Origin: Bacteroidota bacterium
GTDB lineage: Bacteria > Bacteroidota > Bacteroidia > Chitinophagales > Saprospiraceae
Reading direction: 5' to 3'
DNA length: 22,618 nucleotides
NCBI GenBank assembly: GCA_024277695.1
Contig: JAJRUR010000243.1
Span: forward strand, 1 to 22,618
Shown here: positions 8,978 through 16,596 of the stretch, in pieces
Position numbering within the stretch: position 1 is the first letter of the stretch
Layout of the letters: every line of letters begins with the position of its first letter
Position numbers and translations under genes: made by a program
The notes under the pieces: model-generated
Database searches by the model: none
What the model was told of the DNA's origin: nothing
Seen by the model: the letters and a program-made list of their open reading frames with translations, nothing else

Positions 8978-9017
8978 TTTATGACCCCAAAAGAAACAAG
9001 CAACATCAAAGCATCGT

Positions 9018-9025
9018 TATATTTG
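9018..9025 (+). promoter_or_regulatory. -7 promoter element of the FKBP lipoprotein gene
   Basis: Reads TATATTTG, an exact TAnnTTTG match, 31 bp before the ATG at 9057. No TTTG is found at the usual upstream spacing. Position and match make it a plausible start of the FKBP transcript, separate from ogt. Confidence 0.45.
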
Positions 9026-9056
9026 CAACCGATTTATAAATGAATCCTAAGCTCGC

Positions 9057-9560
9057 ATGTTGACACATCAAAGTATCAAAATCCCTTTTAGTTTCTTATG
9101 GTACCTTATGATCTGCTTGAGCATGCTTACTATGTTCTTTGGATGTAATGATCAGGAAGATATACCGTTTCAAGATGCCATAGATGATAAACTCATCAAT
9201 GAATATTTTGATGCAAATGGTATCACAGGTGCCGTCAAAACCGAAAGTGGTCTGTACTATGAGATCATAGATGCAGGTGGTAGTAACAAGCCGACGCTCT
9301 CTGATACTTTGAGTATATTATTTGTAGGTAGATTACTCAATGGTGACATTTTTGATTCGACCTTAGAAGATGACGAACCCAGCGAACTTTTATTGGCCAA
9401 TACAGTCAAAGGATTTCAAGAAGGGATGCAGCTCATAGGCAAAGGGGGGCATATCGTGCTGTATATGCCCTCGAGTCTAGGATTTGGCAGTTCATCCCAA
9501 GGGCTGATACCACCGAACGCCGTGATTATATTCAGTATCAATTTATTAGACTTTTATTAA
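9057..9560 (+). CDS. FKBP-type peptidyl-prolyl cis-trans isomerase, lipoprotein
   Basis: Catalyses proline isomerisation during folding of exported proteins, or acts as a chaperone, in the cell envelope. A hydrophobic leader (about 11-29) ends in FFGC with C30 as the likely lipidated residue, followed by NDQED. The FKBP domain (about 60-167) shows FVGRLLNGDIFDST (usual YTGxLxxGxxFDSS), VKGFQEGMQLIGKGG, MPSSLGFG and the closing strand IPPNAVIIFSINLLDF. The family's core tryptophan in the VIxGW motif is replaced by phenylalanine (GFQEG), a change tolerated in many relatives, so activity may be reduced or the role mainly chaperone. It converges on prmC with a 6-bp gap. Confidence 0.9.
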   Translation: MLTHQSIKIPFSFLWYLMICLSMLTMFFGCNDQEDIPFQDAIDDKLINEYFDANGITGAVKTESGLYYEIIDAGGSNKPTLSDTLSILFVGRLLNGDIFDSTLEDDEPSELLLANTVKGFQEGMQLIGKGGHIVLYMPSSLGFGSSSQGLIPPNAVIIFSINLLDFY

Positions 9561-9566
9561 GCCTTG

Positions 9567-10415
9567 TCAGATAGCGATTTTAAAATCGCCTGCACAAATT
9601 ATTCGCGGCAAACCCTGAAGATCATCTAGTAGTGCAGTATGCTGATATACTTCCTGATAAACCTGCTGAAGTTCCATTGCATTTTGACTATTGCACTCCA
9701 GATAAATGCGTGGTAAATGCGGCTGTTTTTGAGCAAATAGAAGTATCTTTTTATAAAAAATAAAGGGATCATCGACAAAAAGCGCCATAGCGGGTTCATA
9801 CTCCAATACGGAAATATCCATCATTGCTTTTTCTTCATAAGGAATGTAAGGTGGGTTGCTTACGATGATGTCCGGATCTAAAGGGAGTTTAGCCCATTGG
9901 GACTCGTCGAGAAAGTCCAATAACTGAAAGTCTATCTCTAACCGAAGTCTTTTGGCATTGGCTCTAGCCAAAGTAAGTGCCTCCTTGGATATATCTATAG
10001 CTGTGATATGCAAGTGCGGAAAGAAGCGTTTTAAGGCAAGTGCAATACATGAGCTACCTGTTCCGATATCGAGTATATGGAGATTCTTTTTGGGCATTTT
10101 GCTGATTTCTTGCCTTAAGTACCATACGAGTTCTTCGGTTTCTGATCGGGGTATCAAGACGCGTTGATCCACAGTGAGTTTGAAGTCAAAAAAATCTTTG
10201 TAACCCAAGATATAGTCGAGCGGCTCAAAACTGTTGAGGCGTTCAAAAAATTGGACTTCGGGGATGGATATGCGTTCATTATATGCATTGACAAACTGAA
10301 ATTCTTGTTCTGAAGCTCTGTACATCGGAGCGATAATACGACAGATCGCAATACGCTCATTCTTGTCCAACTGTGGGCTGATCTTATCGAGTATGTATGT
10401 ACGGTTGGCATCCAT
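9567..10415 (-). CDS. prmC: peptide chain release factor N5-glutamine methyltransferase
   Basis: PrmC methylates the glutamine of the GGQ motif in release factors RF1 and RF2 using S-adenosylmethionine, which increases termination efficiency. A helical N-terminal substrate-binding domain includes EPLDYILGYKDFFDF (64-78) and VLIPRSETEEL (86-96). The methyltransferase fold has SAM motif I DIGTGSSCIALAL (116-128), the acidic AIDIS motif (139-143) and the catalytic NPPY (187-190). At 282 aa it is a normal length. Its own promoter lies about 137 bp upstream, between it and dinB. Confidence 0.95.
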   Translation of the reverse strand: MDANRTYILDKISPQLDKNERIAICRIIAPMYRASEQEFQFVNAYNERISIPEVQFFERLNSFEPLDYILGYKDFFDFKLTVDQRVLIPRSETEELVWYLRQEISKMPKKNLHILDIGTGSSCIALALKRFFPHLHITAIDISKEALTLARANAKRLRLEIDFQLLDFLDESQWAKLPLDPDIIVSNPPYIPYEEKAMMDISVLEYEPAMALFVDDPFIFYKKILLFAQKQPHLPRIYLECNSQNAMELQQVYQEVYQHTALLDDLQGLPRIICAGDFKIAI

Positions 10416-10551
10416 TTTAAATAACCATCATTGAAGTTAAAACGAGGAGGATAAATAAGTTTAAGCCATTAAGTGCTAGATGCATAGAATAATAAATTCA
10501 AGATGTCGATGTAGGCGAGGCCTCAAATTATTGTACCGGAACTATTAGATC

Positions 10552-10582
10552 CAAATATAGTTTATATATTCTACAAGTCAAA
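10552..10582 (-). promoter_or_regulatory. Bacteroidota promoter upstream of prmC
   Basis: On the minus strand, TTTG (10579-10582), a 19-bp spacer and TATATTTG (10552-10559) match the housekeeping consensus exactly. It sits between dinB (stop at 10598) and prmC (start at 10415), implying a prmC leader of about 130 nt. No gene, clear hairpin or terminator was seen in the rest of this 182-bp gap. Confidence 0.65.
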
Positions 10583-10597
10583 AATCTAATTGTTATA

Positions 10598-11803
10598 TTA
10601 TATATCATTATCCATAAATGGATTGAAGCTGCCAACCGATCGCGCACCCATACTCGATGCACGTAGTATACTCCGATCACCAAATCGATCACGCATCCGA
10701 TCCATCGCTTGGTAGAGTCTAATCGTCTTTGAACTATCTTCAAAAAGATCCATCTGATAGCTGCCCTGTACCAAGTGACTAAAGCGTACTCCGACCAATC
10801 GAATCAAAACCCTGCGCTTATATAATCTATCAAAAAGTTGTTTTACTGCAGGGATCAACTGATGATCTACTGCTGTATACTGGATACGAGATTGGAGGGA
10901 TTGCGTCTTAAAATCCGAATAGCGCAACTTGACACTGATACAGCCCGTCAGTTTTTGTGTACGTCTGAGTTGAAAAGCCAGTTTTTCGGTCATTGCAGTA
11001 AGGGTCGTACGGAGTTGGAACACATCGGTCGTATCCCGATCAAAAGTTCGCTCGGTAGAGATAGACTTACGCTCCGAATAGGGCTGTACCGGTGAGGGAT
11101 CGATGCCATGAGCTTTTTTCCAGATGAGCAAACCGTTTTTGCCCAGTACATGGCGCATAGCTTCTCCGGGCATCTGTTGGATAGTATGGATTCGCTTTAC
11201 GCCCAGATTACAGAGCGTCTGAAAGGTCTTCTCCCCTACCATCGGAATTTTGCGTACACTCAGCGGAGCCAAAAATGGCTTCTCCCTACCGGGCTCCACC
11301 CATATTTCATTATTGGGCTTGGCTTCTCCTGTGGCTATTTTAGCCACCGTCTTATTAGATGATAACCCAAACGAAATCGGTAATCCACTCTCTTGAATTA
11401 TGCGCTTTCGCAAATCCGTAGCAAAACGCATGCAACCAAAATACTTGTCCATACCCGTCAGATCTATGTAAAACTCATCAATGGATGATTTTTCAAACAG
11501 AGGAGCCCCATCTCGAATAATCTCTGTCACTAGCCGCGAGTACTTGCTATAGCTATCCGCATCTCCACGCAGTACAATAGCTTCAGGACATAGGCTCCGC
11601 GCCATGCGCATAGGCATAGCCGAATGAATACCAAATGCCCGTGCTTCATAACTACACGAGGCTACTACGCCACGATCGCTCTTCCCACCTATCAATATGG
11701 GCTTGCCCTCCAATCGACTATCCAGCAAACGCTCGACGGATACAAAAAAAGTATCGAGATCCATATGCACTATGGATCGCTTATCTGATGAGTTATTCGC
11801 CAT
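10598..11803 (-). CDS. dinB: DNA polymerase IV (Y-family translesion polymerase)
   Basis: Y-family polymerase that copies damaged or misaligned templates with low fidelity. Catalytic metal-binding residues are D15 in HMDLDTFF and D109-E110 in SSIDEFYIDLTG. F20 sits at the steric-gate position that excludes ribonucleotides. Little-finger domain residues follow from about 240. QMDLF (350-354) is a clear sliding-clamp-binding pentapeptide near the C-terminus. The ATG (11801-11803) is embedded in a perfect inverted repeat that could act as an operator or mRNA hairpin. It lies 99 bp downstream of the DUF4153 gene on the same strand, so it may be transcribed alone or as the tail of that operon. Confidence 0.96.
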   Translation of the reverse strand: MANNSSDKRSIVHMDLDTFFVSVERLLDSRLEGKPILIGGKSDRGVVASCSYEARAFGIHSAMPMRMARSLCPEAIVLRGDADSYSKYSRLVTEIIRDGAPLFEKSSIDEFYIDLTGMDKYFGCMRFATDLRKRIIQESGLPISFGLSSNKTVAKIATGEAKPNNEIWVEPGREKPFLAPLSVRKIPMVGEKTFQTLCNLGVKRIHTIQQMPGEAMRHVLGKNGLLIWKKAHGIDPSPVQPYSERKSISTERTFDRDTTDVFQLRTTLTAMTEKLAFQLRRTQKLTGCISVKLRYSDFKTQSLQSRIQYTAVDHQLIPAVKQLFDRLYKRRVLIRLVGVRFSHLVQGSYQMDLFEDSSKTIRLYQAMDRMRDRFGDRSILRASSMGARSVGSFNPFMDNDI

Positions 11804-11833
11804 AATAATGTCGCAATATACGACATTATTATG
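11801..11833. promoter_or_regulatory. perfect 13-bp inverted repeat over the dinB start codon
   Basis: The left arm cataataatgtcg (11801-11813) and right arm cgacattattatg (11821-11833) are perfect reverse complements around a 7-bp spacer. The left arm contains the dinB start codon on the minus strand. As DNA it has the form of a dimeric repressor operator with GTCG-N7-CGAC at its core. As RNA the start codon would be paired within a 13-bp stem. It does not match LexA boxes I know well, so which mechanism applies is inference. Confidence 0.6.
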
Positions 11834-11902
11834 AATGCAAAAAATAGAAGATCCAAGGTGAAGACTATTTTTACCCCAACTACCTGAGATGCATCAGATA
11901 GA

Positions 11903-13621
11903 TTATAATCTTCTGACTACTATGTATTGAATATTTAGACCCAAATTATCCGGGTTTCTGTTGATATAATCAAAGGAGAGATCAATCTGATATCCCGGGA
12001 TACCGCCAAAGCTAAAAATCATGTCTTGCGGAGAGATGTTTTGTCGTTGTTGAGCACTATTATATTTATTTGATAGTTCATCCATCCAAGAGTCGAGCTC
12101 GATCGGATAGCTTTGATCATCTACAATAAACTCCGCATCGGAAAGTTTGTCCACTTTGAACTGAAAACGACGGCCATCAATATCATAACTGTCCATAAAG
12201 TACGGAAATCGAATAAAATAGATACCATCTACTATAGTGATTACATCATTTCGTTTTTTGGTGGAAGCGATAGAAAATATATCTTCATTTTGGTATTGTG
12301 CTTCTAAACGGACTTCTTTTAGATTTAGTCGTTCTCTTATGGTCTGTGCATCTACGGCTTGCTCATCGATATCTAAGCCCAAGTGCTCAACTAACTGGAC
12401 TAGGGATGCTTTTCCATGGTTATTTTGGAGATAATACAGGCTCGATACGATTTGATTATTGAGTTTTTGCGGATCAGAGGATCCGGGTAATTGACGGAGT
12501 CCTTCTAGGATTCTTTTTTGCTGGTTTTTTTTGGCTACAGAAAAAGCACTCCAAGGACTGAATGCAGCAAACAGACAAAAAATCCATAACGAGATAGGGA
12601 TAAATCTCAATTTTATCCGCGGTCTAAAGAAGATAAAGCCGATGGCGATCACAGCTAACCATACTCCCATTAGGGCTACATAATATCTAGGAAAAGTAAT
12701 CCCATAATCTCCTATACGCCGATAGATAGCAATAAATAAAAAGATAATCGCTGCAGGCATGGTATAGAAAATATATTTCTTAAAGAAAAGCGCTCTGCCT
12801 TTTAAGGGATAGATGAGCAAGTAAGTAAAAATACTCAAGCCGCTATACATCAATACGAGTTTGGTTATCCATCCTTTGGGTAATGTGGTTTCTACAGTTG
12901 TCTTGATCATATAACTATACAAAATAACAAAGTAGATAGACAGGAGCGGAAACAGCAAAAAAGAAGATAGCTTCTTAATGTAAGGCTTCAGCGACTGCGG
13001 AGATTGTGTGATTTGGTCGCGATCATAACCGTGCGTAAATATGATGGTCAGAAATACCCCGCCGAGCAGAACGGCCATCTGTGCATAAAGCTTATCATGT
13101 ATTCTTAGTCCAAACAAAAACTCCAATGCCTTGAGAGAAAGAGCCAAGCCTATCCAAAACAACAATACCAAAACAAAAGCTACTAGTATATTCTGGAAGA
13201 GTCTTAGGTTGTAACTCCAAAAAACATCATTTGATGCATCGAACACCGGCAAGAATGCAGCAAGCAGCAGAGTACTCACAAAAAAGACAAATGTATGGAT
13301 ACCGATGCGAGGATTCCAATCTTCCGGCAAATACATAAAGTAAATGACTAAGATCAAGCCGATGAACAGTTTGGTCAAGAGACCAAAGCGAAAATTGGGC
13401 TGCATCTGCTCTAATGCTTCTATACTAAAAAACAAGGATATACCCAAAACCGCAGTAACAGCCAGATTGACCCAAGGATCGACGTGGAGATCTTCTGAAA
13501 ATTGTATATAATAGACCAGGGCAAGAGCTGCAACAATACTACTGGATATCGTTATGGGGAACTCTCGAATCGTGGATCTAAAGAAACGTCTTATATCATT
13601 TCTGAGTATATCAAACTTCAT
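11903..13621 (-). CDS. DUF4153 polytopic membrane protein
   Basis: A 572-aa protein of unknown function. The N-terminal two thirds (about 20-375) contain roughly ten hydrophobic membrane spans, for example ISSSIVAALALVYYI, FVFFVSTLLLAAFLPVF, ILVAFVLVLLFWIGLALSL and AAIIFLFIAIYR. The arrangement and a soluble C-terminal domain (about 376-572) rich in beta-type sequence (TIVDGIYFIRFPYF, ELDSWMDEL) match the DUF4153 family of Bacteroidota. It is the last gene of a probable three-gene unit, 24 bp after the PspA-like gene. A 12-bp palindrome AGATTATAATCT (11900-11911) covers its stop codon but lacks a T-run. The role is unknown; context suggests the inner membrane. Confidence 0.75.
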   Translation of the reverse strand: MKFDILRNDIRRFFRSTIREFPITISSSIVAALALVYYIQFSEDLHVDPWVNLAVTAVLGISLFFSIEALEQMQPNFRFGLLTKLFIGLILVIYFMYLPEDWNPRIGIHTFVFFVSTLLLAAFLPVFDASNDVFWSYNLRLFQNILVAFVLVLLFWIGLALSLKALEFLFGLRIHDKLYAQMAVLLGGVFLTIIFTHGYDRDQITQSPQSLKPYIKKLSSFLLFPLLSIYFVILYSYMIKTTVETTLPKGWITKLVLMYSGLSIFTYLLIYPLKGRALFFKKYIFYTMPAAIIFLFIAIYRRIGDYGITFPRYYVALMGVWLAVIAIGFIFFRPRIKLRFIPISLWIFCLFAAFSPWSAFSVAKKNQQKRILEGLRQLPGSSDPQKLNNQIVSSLYYLQNNHGKASLVQLVEHLGLDIDEQAVDAQTIRERLNLKEVRLEAQYQNEDIFSIASTKKRNDVITIVDGIYFIRFPYFMDSYDIDGRRFQFKVDKLSDAEFIVDDQSYPIELDSWMDELSNKYNSAQQRQNISPQDMIFSFGGIPGYQIDLSFDYINRNPDNLGLNIQYIVVRRL

Positions 13622-13645
13622 ATGGAGATTAAAATATCTCTCGAA

Positions 13646-14668
13646 TCAATTAAATAAATTGTTATACTCATTATCATTTTCATTTGCTTCACGCTTCAGT
13701 TTTTCTCGCTGTCGAGGAGCTTCGCTCAGATCTAGGAAGTCCTCCGAGGCTGTATCACCCATCAGAAGCAACGTACTCTGTTTTTCGTATTGCTCCAGCA
13801 TTCTGAGTCCTTCCTCTTCAAATACACCATTTTGCAGGTCGATAGAATTCATAAAACTATCGGACATTTCCATAAAACGTTCCATCTCACCGATCTTATT
13901 GGCCACATCATCAGCGATCACTTCGAGTGCTTCGTCAAACATTGCGCGCTTATCTTTATCACCGGCTATGACCGACATAGCAGATTTCATCGCACTATGT
14001 GATGCACGGATGGCCTTGCGCTCTTGCTCTTTGAGTTTGACTTGATCTTTGGTATCTTCGAGAAGTATTTCCGAATTTTGATACATTTTGCGTAGGACTT
14101 TGTGGAGGATTTCCATTTTGCTGTAGAGTGCAGTATATTTTGCGTTGGTGTCTTTCAGTCTTGCAGCTTTTCTGCCAGACAAGAGCATCTCTTTGCTCAT
14201 ATCTCTTTCTTTTGCTTTTCGGGCGAGAGCAAGATTGTTCTTGATTTCTCCCTCATTTTCAGCAATCAAAGTTTTGATTTTTCGCATCTGGCCTCGAATA
14301 TTGCCGATCTGTGTACTCATTTTTGCCAGATTATCCTCTAGGTCATCGACATAGTTTTTTAGGATTCCGATGGGATCTATTGTAATGAATATGCTGGTAA
14401 TCTTACGCATGATACTTTTGTACATATATCCAACCAATCCTCGTGCTTTGGGATCCAATACCATATAGACTATAGCGCCAAGTACCAAAAGCATGCCGGC
14501 TAGGGCTATAATGTTTGAAGTTAAGGCTATCAATGCAGGCAAAAATTTGGTCAGCAAATATCCTCCACCTAGGACCAATCCGACTAAAAATATTAACCCC
14601 GTGGTACCCTCAGGTCGCTTCCAAAATGACTTAGGCTTACTGCCGTCTGTAAATTTATGTGTACTCAT
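13646..14668 (-). CDS. membrane-anchored PspA/IM30-like coiled-coil protein
   Basis: A 340-aa protein with two N-terminal membrane spans (about 22-39 and 51-70), followed by a short segment ending FITIDPIGILKNYVDDLEDNL and a long charged helical region (about 104-300). The helical part has features of PspA/IM30 proteins: an initial DP-containing turn, long alternating basic and acidic heptads, many Met, Ala, Lys and Glu, and a KxGEMERFM-like helix. Known PspA proteins are peripheral and bind membranes by an amphipathic helix, whereas this one appears to be anchored by a hairpin. The C-terminus is acidic (NENDNEYNNLFN). It follows the coiled-coil gene by 11 bp and precedes DUF4153 by 24 bp. 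PspA similarity is by pattern only; function in membrane maintenance is inference. Confidence 0.6.
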   Translation of the reverse strand: MSTHKFTDGSKPKSFWKRPEGTTGLIFLVGLVLGGGYLLTKFLPALIALTSNIIALAGMLLVLGAIVYMVLDPKARGLVGYMYKSIMRKITSIFITIDPIGILKNYVDDLEDNLAKMSTQIGNIRGQMRKIKTLIAENEGEIKNNLALARKAKERDMSKEMLLSGRKAARLKDTNAKYTALYSKMEILHKVLRKMYQNSEILLEDTKDQVKLKEQERKAIRASHSAMKSAMSVIAGDKDKRAMFDEALEVIADDVANKIGEMERFMEMSDSFMNSIDLQNGVFEEEGLRMLEQYEKQSTLLLMGDTASEDFLDLSEAPRQREKLKREANENDNEYNNLFN

Positions 14669-14679
14669 CTATAGATATG

Positions 14680-15228
14680 TTATTGGTTACTAATTAATTG
14701 AATGTCTTTTTCCAATGTGCCAATCATCGCAGAATATGCCTGCCCAAATCGATCTTTAGTTTCGATAATTTTGGATTTTTCCACCTCGATATCATCACCC
14801 GATGCGTCCAGTTTTGCCTTCATTTCTACCATTTTGGCTTTAAACTCCTTAATTTTTTGATCATATTCTTCGATCTTTTTCTTGATATATTCGGCTTCTT
14901 GCACCCGTGAGGCTACGCGTTTCTCCATTTGATTCGTTAGGGCTTGATCAAATAATCGCTTCTCATCATCCAGTACCTTTCGATAATGCTTTACCGTCTG
15001 TATGAGCTTGTCCTGCGTCACTCCCATAGTAGCAGCTGTAGCCAAAGTGGATTTCAATGCAGTTTTTTCGTCCATTTGCATTTGAAGCATTGCACCGATG
15101 GATCGTTTAAATTTGATATAATCAAAACTTTCCAGACTATGGGCAGCTATAGCATTGAGCAGCAACGCCGTACTCTTGGTATCCAGATCATCCGAAAGCT
15201 CAAATATCGAAGCCAAATCATTTTTCAT
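14680..15228 (-). CDS. small cytoplasmic coiled-coil protein, operon partner of the PspA-like protein
   Basis: A 182-aa protein that I do not recognise. The first 90 residues look like a compact helical domain (SIFELSDDLDTKSTALLLNA, then a KRSIGAMLQMQMDEKTALKS-like stretch). From about 95 to 150 there is a highly charged coiled coil (EYIKKKIEEYDQKIKEFKAK), and the tail is also helical. It has no signal peptide and no membrane span. It is the first gene of the unit with the PspA-like and DUF4153 genes, only 11 bp before the former. Its coiled coil could pair with that of the PspA-like protein, which is inference from adjacency. Confidence 0.75.
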   Translation of the reverse strand: MKNDLASIFELSDDLDTKSTALLLNAIAAHSLESFDYIKFKRSIGAMLQMQMDEKTALKSTLATAATMGVTQDKLIQTVKHYRKVLDDEKRLFDQALTNQMEKRVASRVQEAEYIKKKIEEYDQKIKEFKAKMVEMKAKLDASGDDIEVEKSKIIETKDRFGQAYSAMIGTLEKDIQLISNQ

Positions 15229-15246
15229 AAATGTTAGTTATTTTTC

Positions 15247-15276
15247 CAAAGCTATAAAATTATCATTTTCTACGAA
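15247..15276 (-). promoter_or_regulatory. possible promoter of the coiled-coil/PspA-like/DUF4153 unit
   Basis: On the minus strand TTCG (15273-15276, three of four bases of TTTG), an 18-bp spacer and TAGCTTTG (15247-15254, exact TAnnTTTG). It lies 18 bp from the ATG, giving a very short leader of about 10 nt. The -7 box is good; the -33 box is weak. Confidence 0.4.
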
Positions 15277-15309
15277 CTCACAAGCTAAATACAGGAATTT
15301 TTTTAAAAA

Positions 15310-15327
15310 TTTCCTTACTTTCCTTAC
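15310..15327. repeat. tandem 9-bp direct repeat in a divergent intergenic region
   Basis: The unit tttccttac occurs twice with no gap (15310-15318 and 15319-15327). It lies about 55 bp upstream of the -7 box for the PspA-like operon and next to an imperfect A/T-rich palindrome (15294-15314). Such head-to-tail repeats can bind response regulators, but chance is possible. The rest of the 250-bp gap holds only candidate promoters. Confidence 0.4.
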
Positions 15328-15408
15328 GCCCACGATCCCTATCTACTCATCAGGTTGAGTATGCAGATTCCTAGAGGACGGCATCATATCCGATCCAAAG
15401 AATTGGTT

Positions 15409-15416
15409 TATATTTG
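15409..15416 (+). promoter_or_regulatory. -7 promoter element for the YciI-like/HupE-like pair
   Basis: Reads TATATTTG, an exact TAnnTTTG match, 64 bp before the ATG at 15481. The upstream -33 box is not recognisable. Confidence 0.4.
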
Positions 15417-15480
15417 TACTAGTATATGCTAAAATGTCTTTCATTTTGGTAGATCAATTCACTTGGACAAACAACATATC

Positions 15481-15963
15481 ATGACAAGATATCTAATTTT
15501 CATCTTTATATTTCTGGTCGGATTTTCATGCAATGAAGAGAAATCCCCTCAAGATGTTGCCCGTCATACAGAAAAGATCAGCTATGACTCTACTCTTGCC
15601 CATCGTCTGGGTGCTGACGAGTACGGAATGCAAAAGTATGTCCTTGCCTTGCTCAAAAAAGGTCCGAAGCGATCCCAAAGTCCTCAAGAGACCGAGCGAA
15701 TACAGGCTGCACATCTAAAAAATATTATGCGCTTGGCAAAAGAAAAAAAACTGGTTTTTGCGGGTCCTGTTTTGGACGATAGTGATTTGCAGGGAATATT
15801 TATTTTTAACGTCCGTGAGATAAAAGAAGCCAAAATGCTGATTCAGTCTGATCCGGCTATCCAATCGGGCAGACTCATTATGGAACTTTATCCATGGTAT
15901 GGTACTGCTGCTCTCGAAGAATTGAATGCAATAAGCAAAAAAATAGCTAAAACTAGAATATAA
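15481..15963 (+). CDS. YciI-like domain lipoprotein
   Basis: A 160-aa protein starting MTRYLIFIFIFLVGFSC, a short basic and hydrophobic lipoprotein leader with C17 as the likely lipid-modified residue. The open frame extends upstream to a TTG at 15463, but ATG 15481 gives the proper leader and is preferred. The mature part (about 45-150) resembles YciI-type ferredoxin-like domains: KYVLALLKKGPKR, a conserved histidine in AAHLKNIMRLAKEKKLVFAGP, the LQGIFIF strand and DPAIQSGRLIMELYPWYG. YciI domains are usually cytoplasmic; a secreted lipidated form is less usual though known in this phylum. No reaction is established. The HupE-like gene begins 5 bp after its stop. Confidence 0.8.
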   Translation: MTRYLIFIFIFLVGFSCNEEKSPQDVARHTEKISYDSTLAHRLGADEYGMQKYVLALLKKGPKRSQSPQETERIQAAHLKNIMRLAKEKKLVFAGPVLDDSDLQGIFIFNVREIKEAKMLIQSDPAIQSGRLIMELYPWYGTAALEELNAISKKIAKTRI

Positions 15964-15968
15964 CTACT

Positions 15969-16541
15969 GTGTTGGGCAGCTATTTACAACTCGGTTTTCG
16001 ACATATTTTGGATATCCAAGCCTATGATCACATGCTTTTCCTCATAGCCTTGTGTGCCGTGTATAAGCTGACGGATTGGAAAAAACTCGCTGTATTGGTC
16101 ACTGCCTTTACTATAGGGCACTCACTTACTTTGGCGCTTTCGGCACTCCGTCTTTTTGTAATTCGTGCAGATATCATCGAGTTTTTGATTCCGTTGACGA
16201 TTGCTCTTACTGCCGTGTATAGTCTTTTGACCGATCCCAAGCAATCCAAATCCCAAAGACTCAAATATCTCATTGTGCTCTTCTTTGGTTTTGTGCATGG
16301 ATTGGGATTTTCAAGTTATTTCAAGGCTCTGCTCGGGACAGAGTCTGATATTACACTGCCCTTGTTTGCATTTAATTTGGGTGTAGAGATCGGGCAGTTA
16401 GTCATAGTGTTGGTCATACTGCTTTTTAGTTTTGTTTTTCTAAATGTATTAAAAATTAACCAAAAACATTGGAATCAAACGATTTCAGTATTCAGCTTGG
16501 TAGCAGCGATATATCTCATGGTCCAAGTCAGATTTTGGTAA
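15969..16541 (+). CDS. HupE/UreJ-like integral membrane protein
   Basis: A 190-aa protein with about five or six membrane spans and the histidine motifs of the HupE/UreJ_2 group: GFRHILDIQAYDHMLFLIAL near the start, FTIGHSLTLALSAL, FGFVHGLGFSSYF and FNLGVEIGQLVIVLVI. HupE and UreJ proteins are linked to nickel uptake in some bacteria, but this branch occurs without hydrogenase or urease genes, as here, so the substrate is unknown. The start is GTG 15969 (TTG 15972 is the alternative), 5 bp after the YciI-like gene, so the two are probably co-transcribed. It converges on purM. Confidence 0.85.
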   Translation: MLGSYLQLGFRHILDIQAYDHMLFLIALCAVYKLTDWKKLAVLVTAFTIGHSLTLALSALRLFVIRADIIEFLIPLTIALTAVYSLLTDPKQSKSQRLKYLIVLFFGFVHGLGFSSYFKALLGTESDITLPLFAFNLGVEIGQLVIVLVILLFSFVFLNVLKINQKHWNQTISVFSLVAAIYLMVQVRFW

Positions 16542-16596
16542 GTAGTTTAGGATGAATACGTTGAGCAGCAGTATTATGGGTCTAGTCGTTGGTAGT

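Noticed and set aside
9574..9589. 16-bp perfect palindrome GCGATTTTAAAATCGC at the prmC/FKBP junction
   Set aside because: It encodes the last residues of PrmC and has no T-run on either side; a stem of six pairs is too weak to call a terminator.
13554..14045. 163-codon plus-strand open frame opposite the PspA-like gene
   Set aside because: Serine- and arginine-rich low-complexity product typical of the antisense of a lysine/glutamate-rich coiled coil; the minus-strand gene explains the region.
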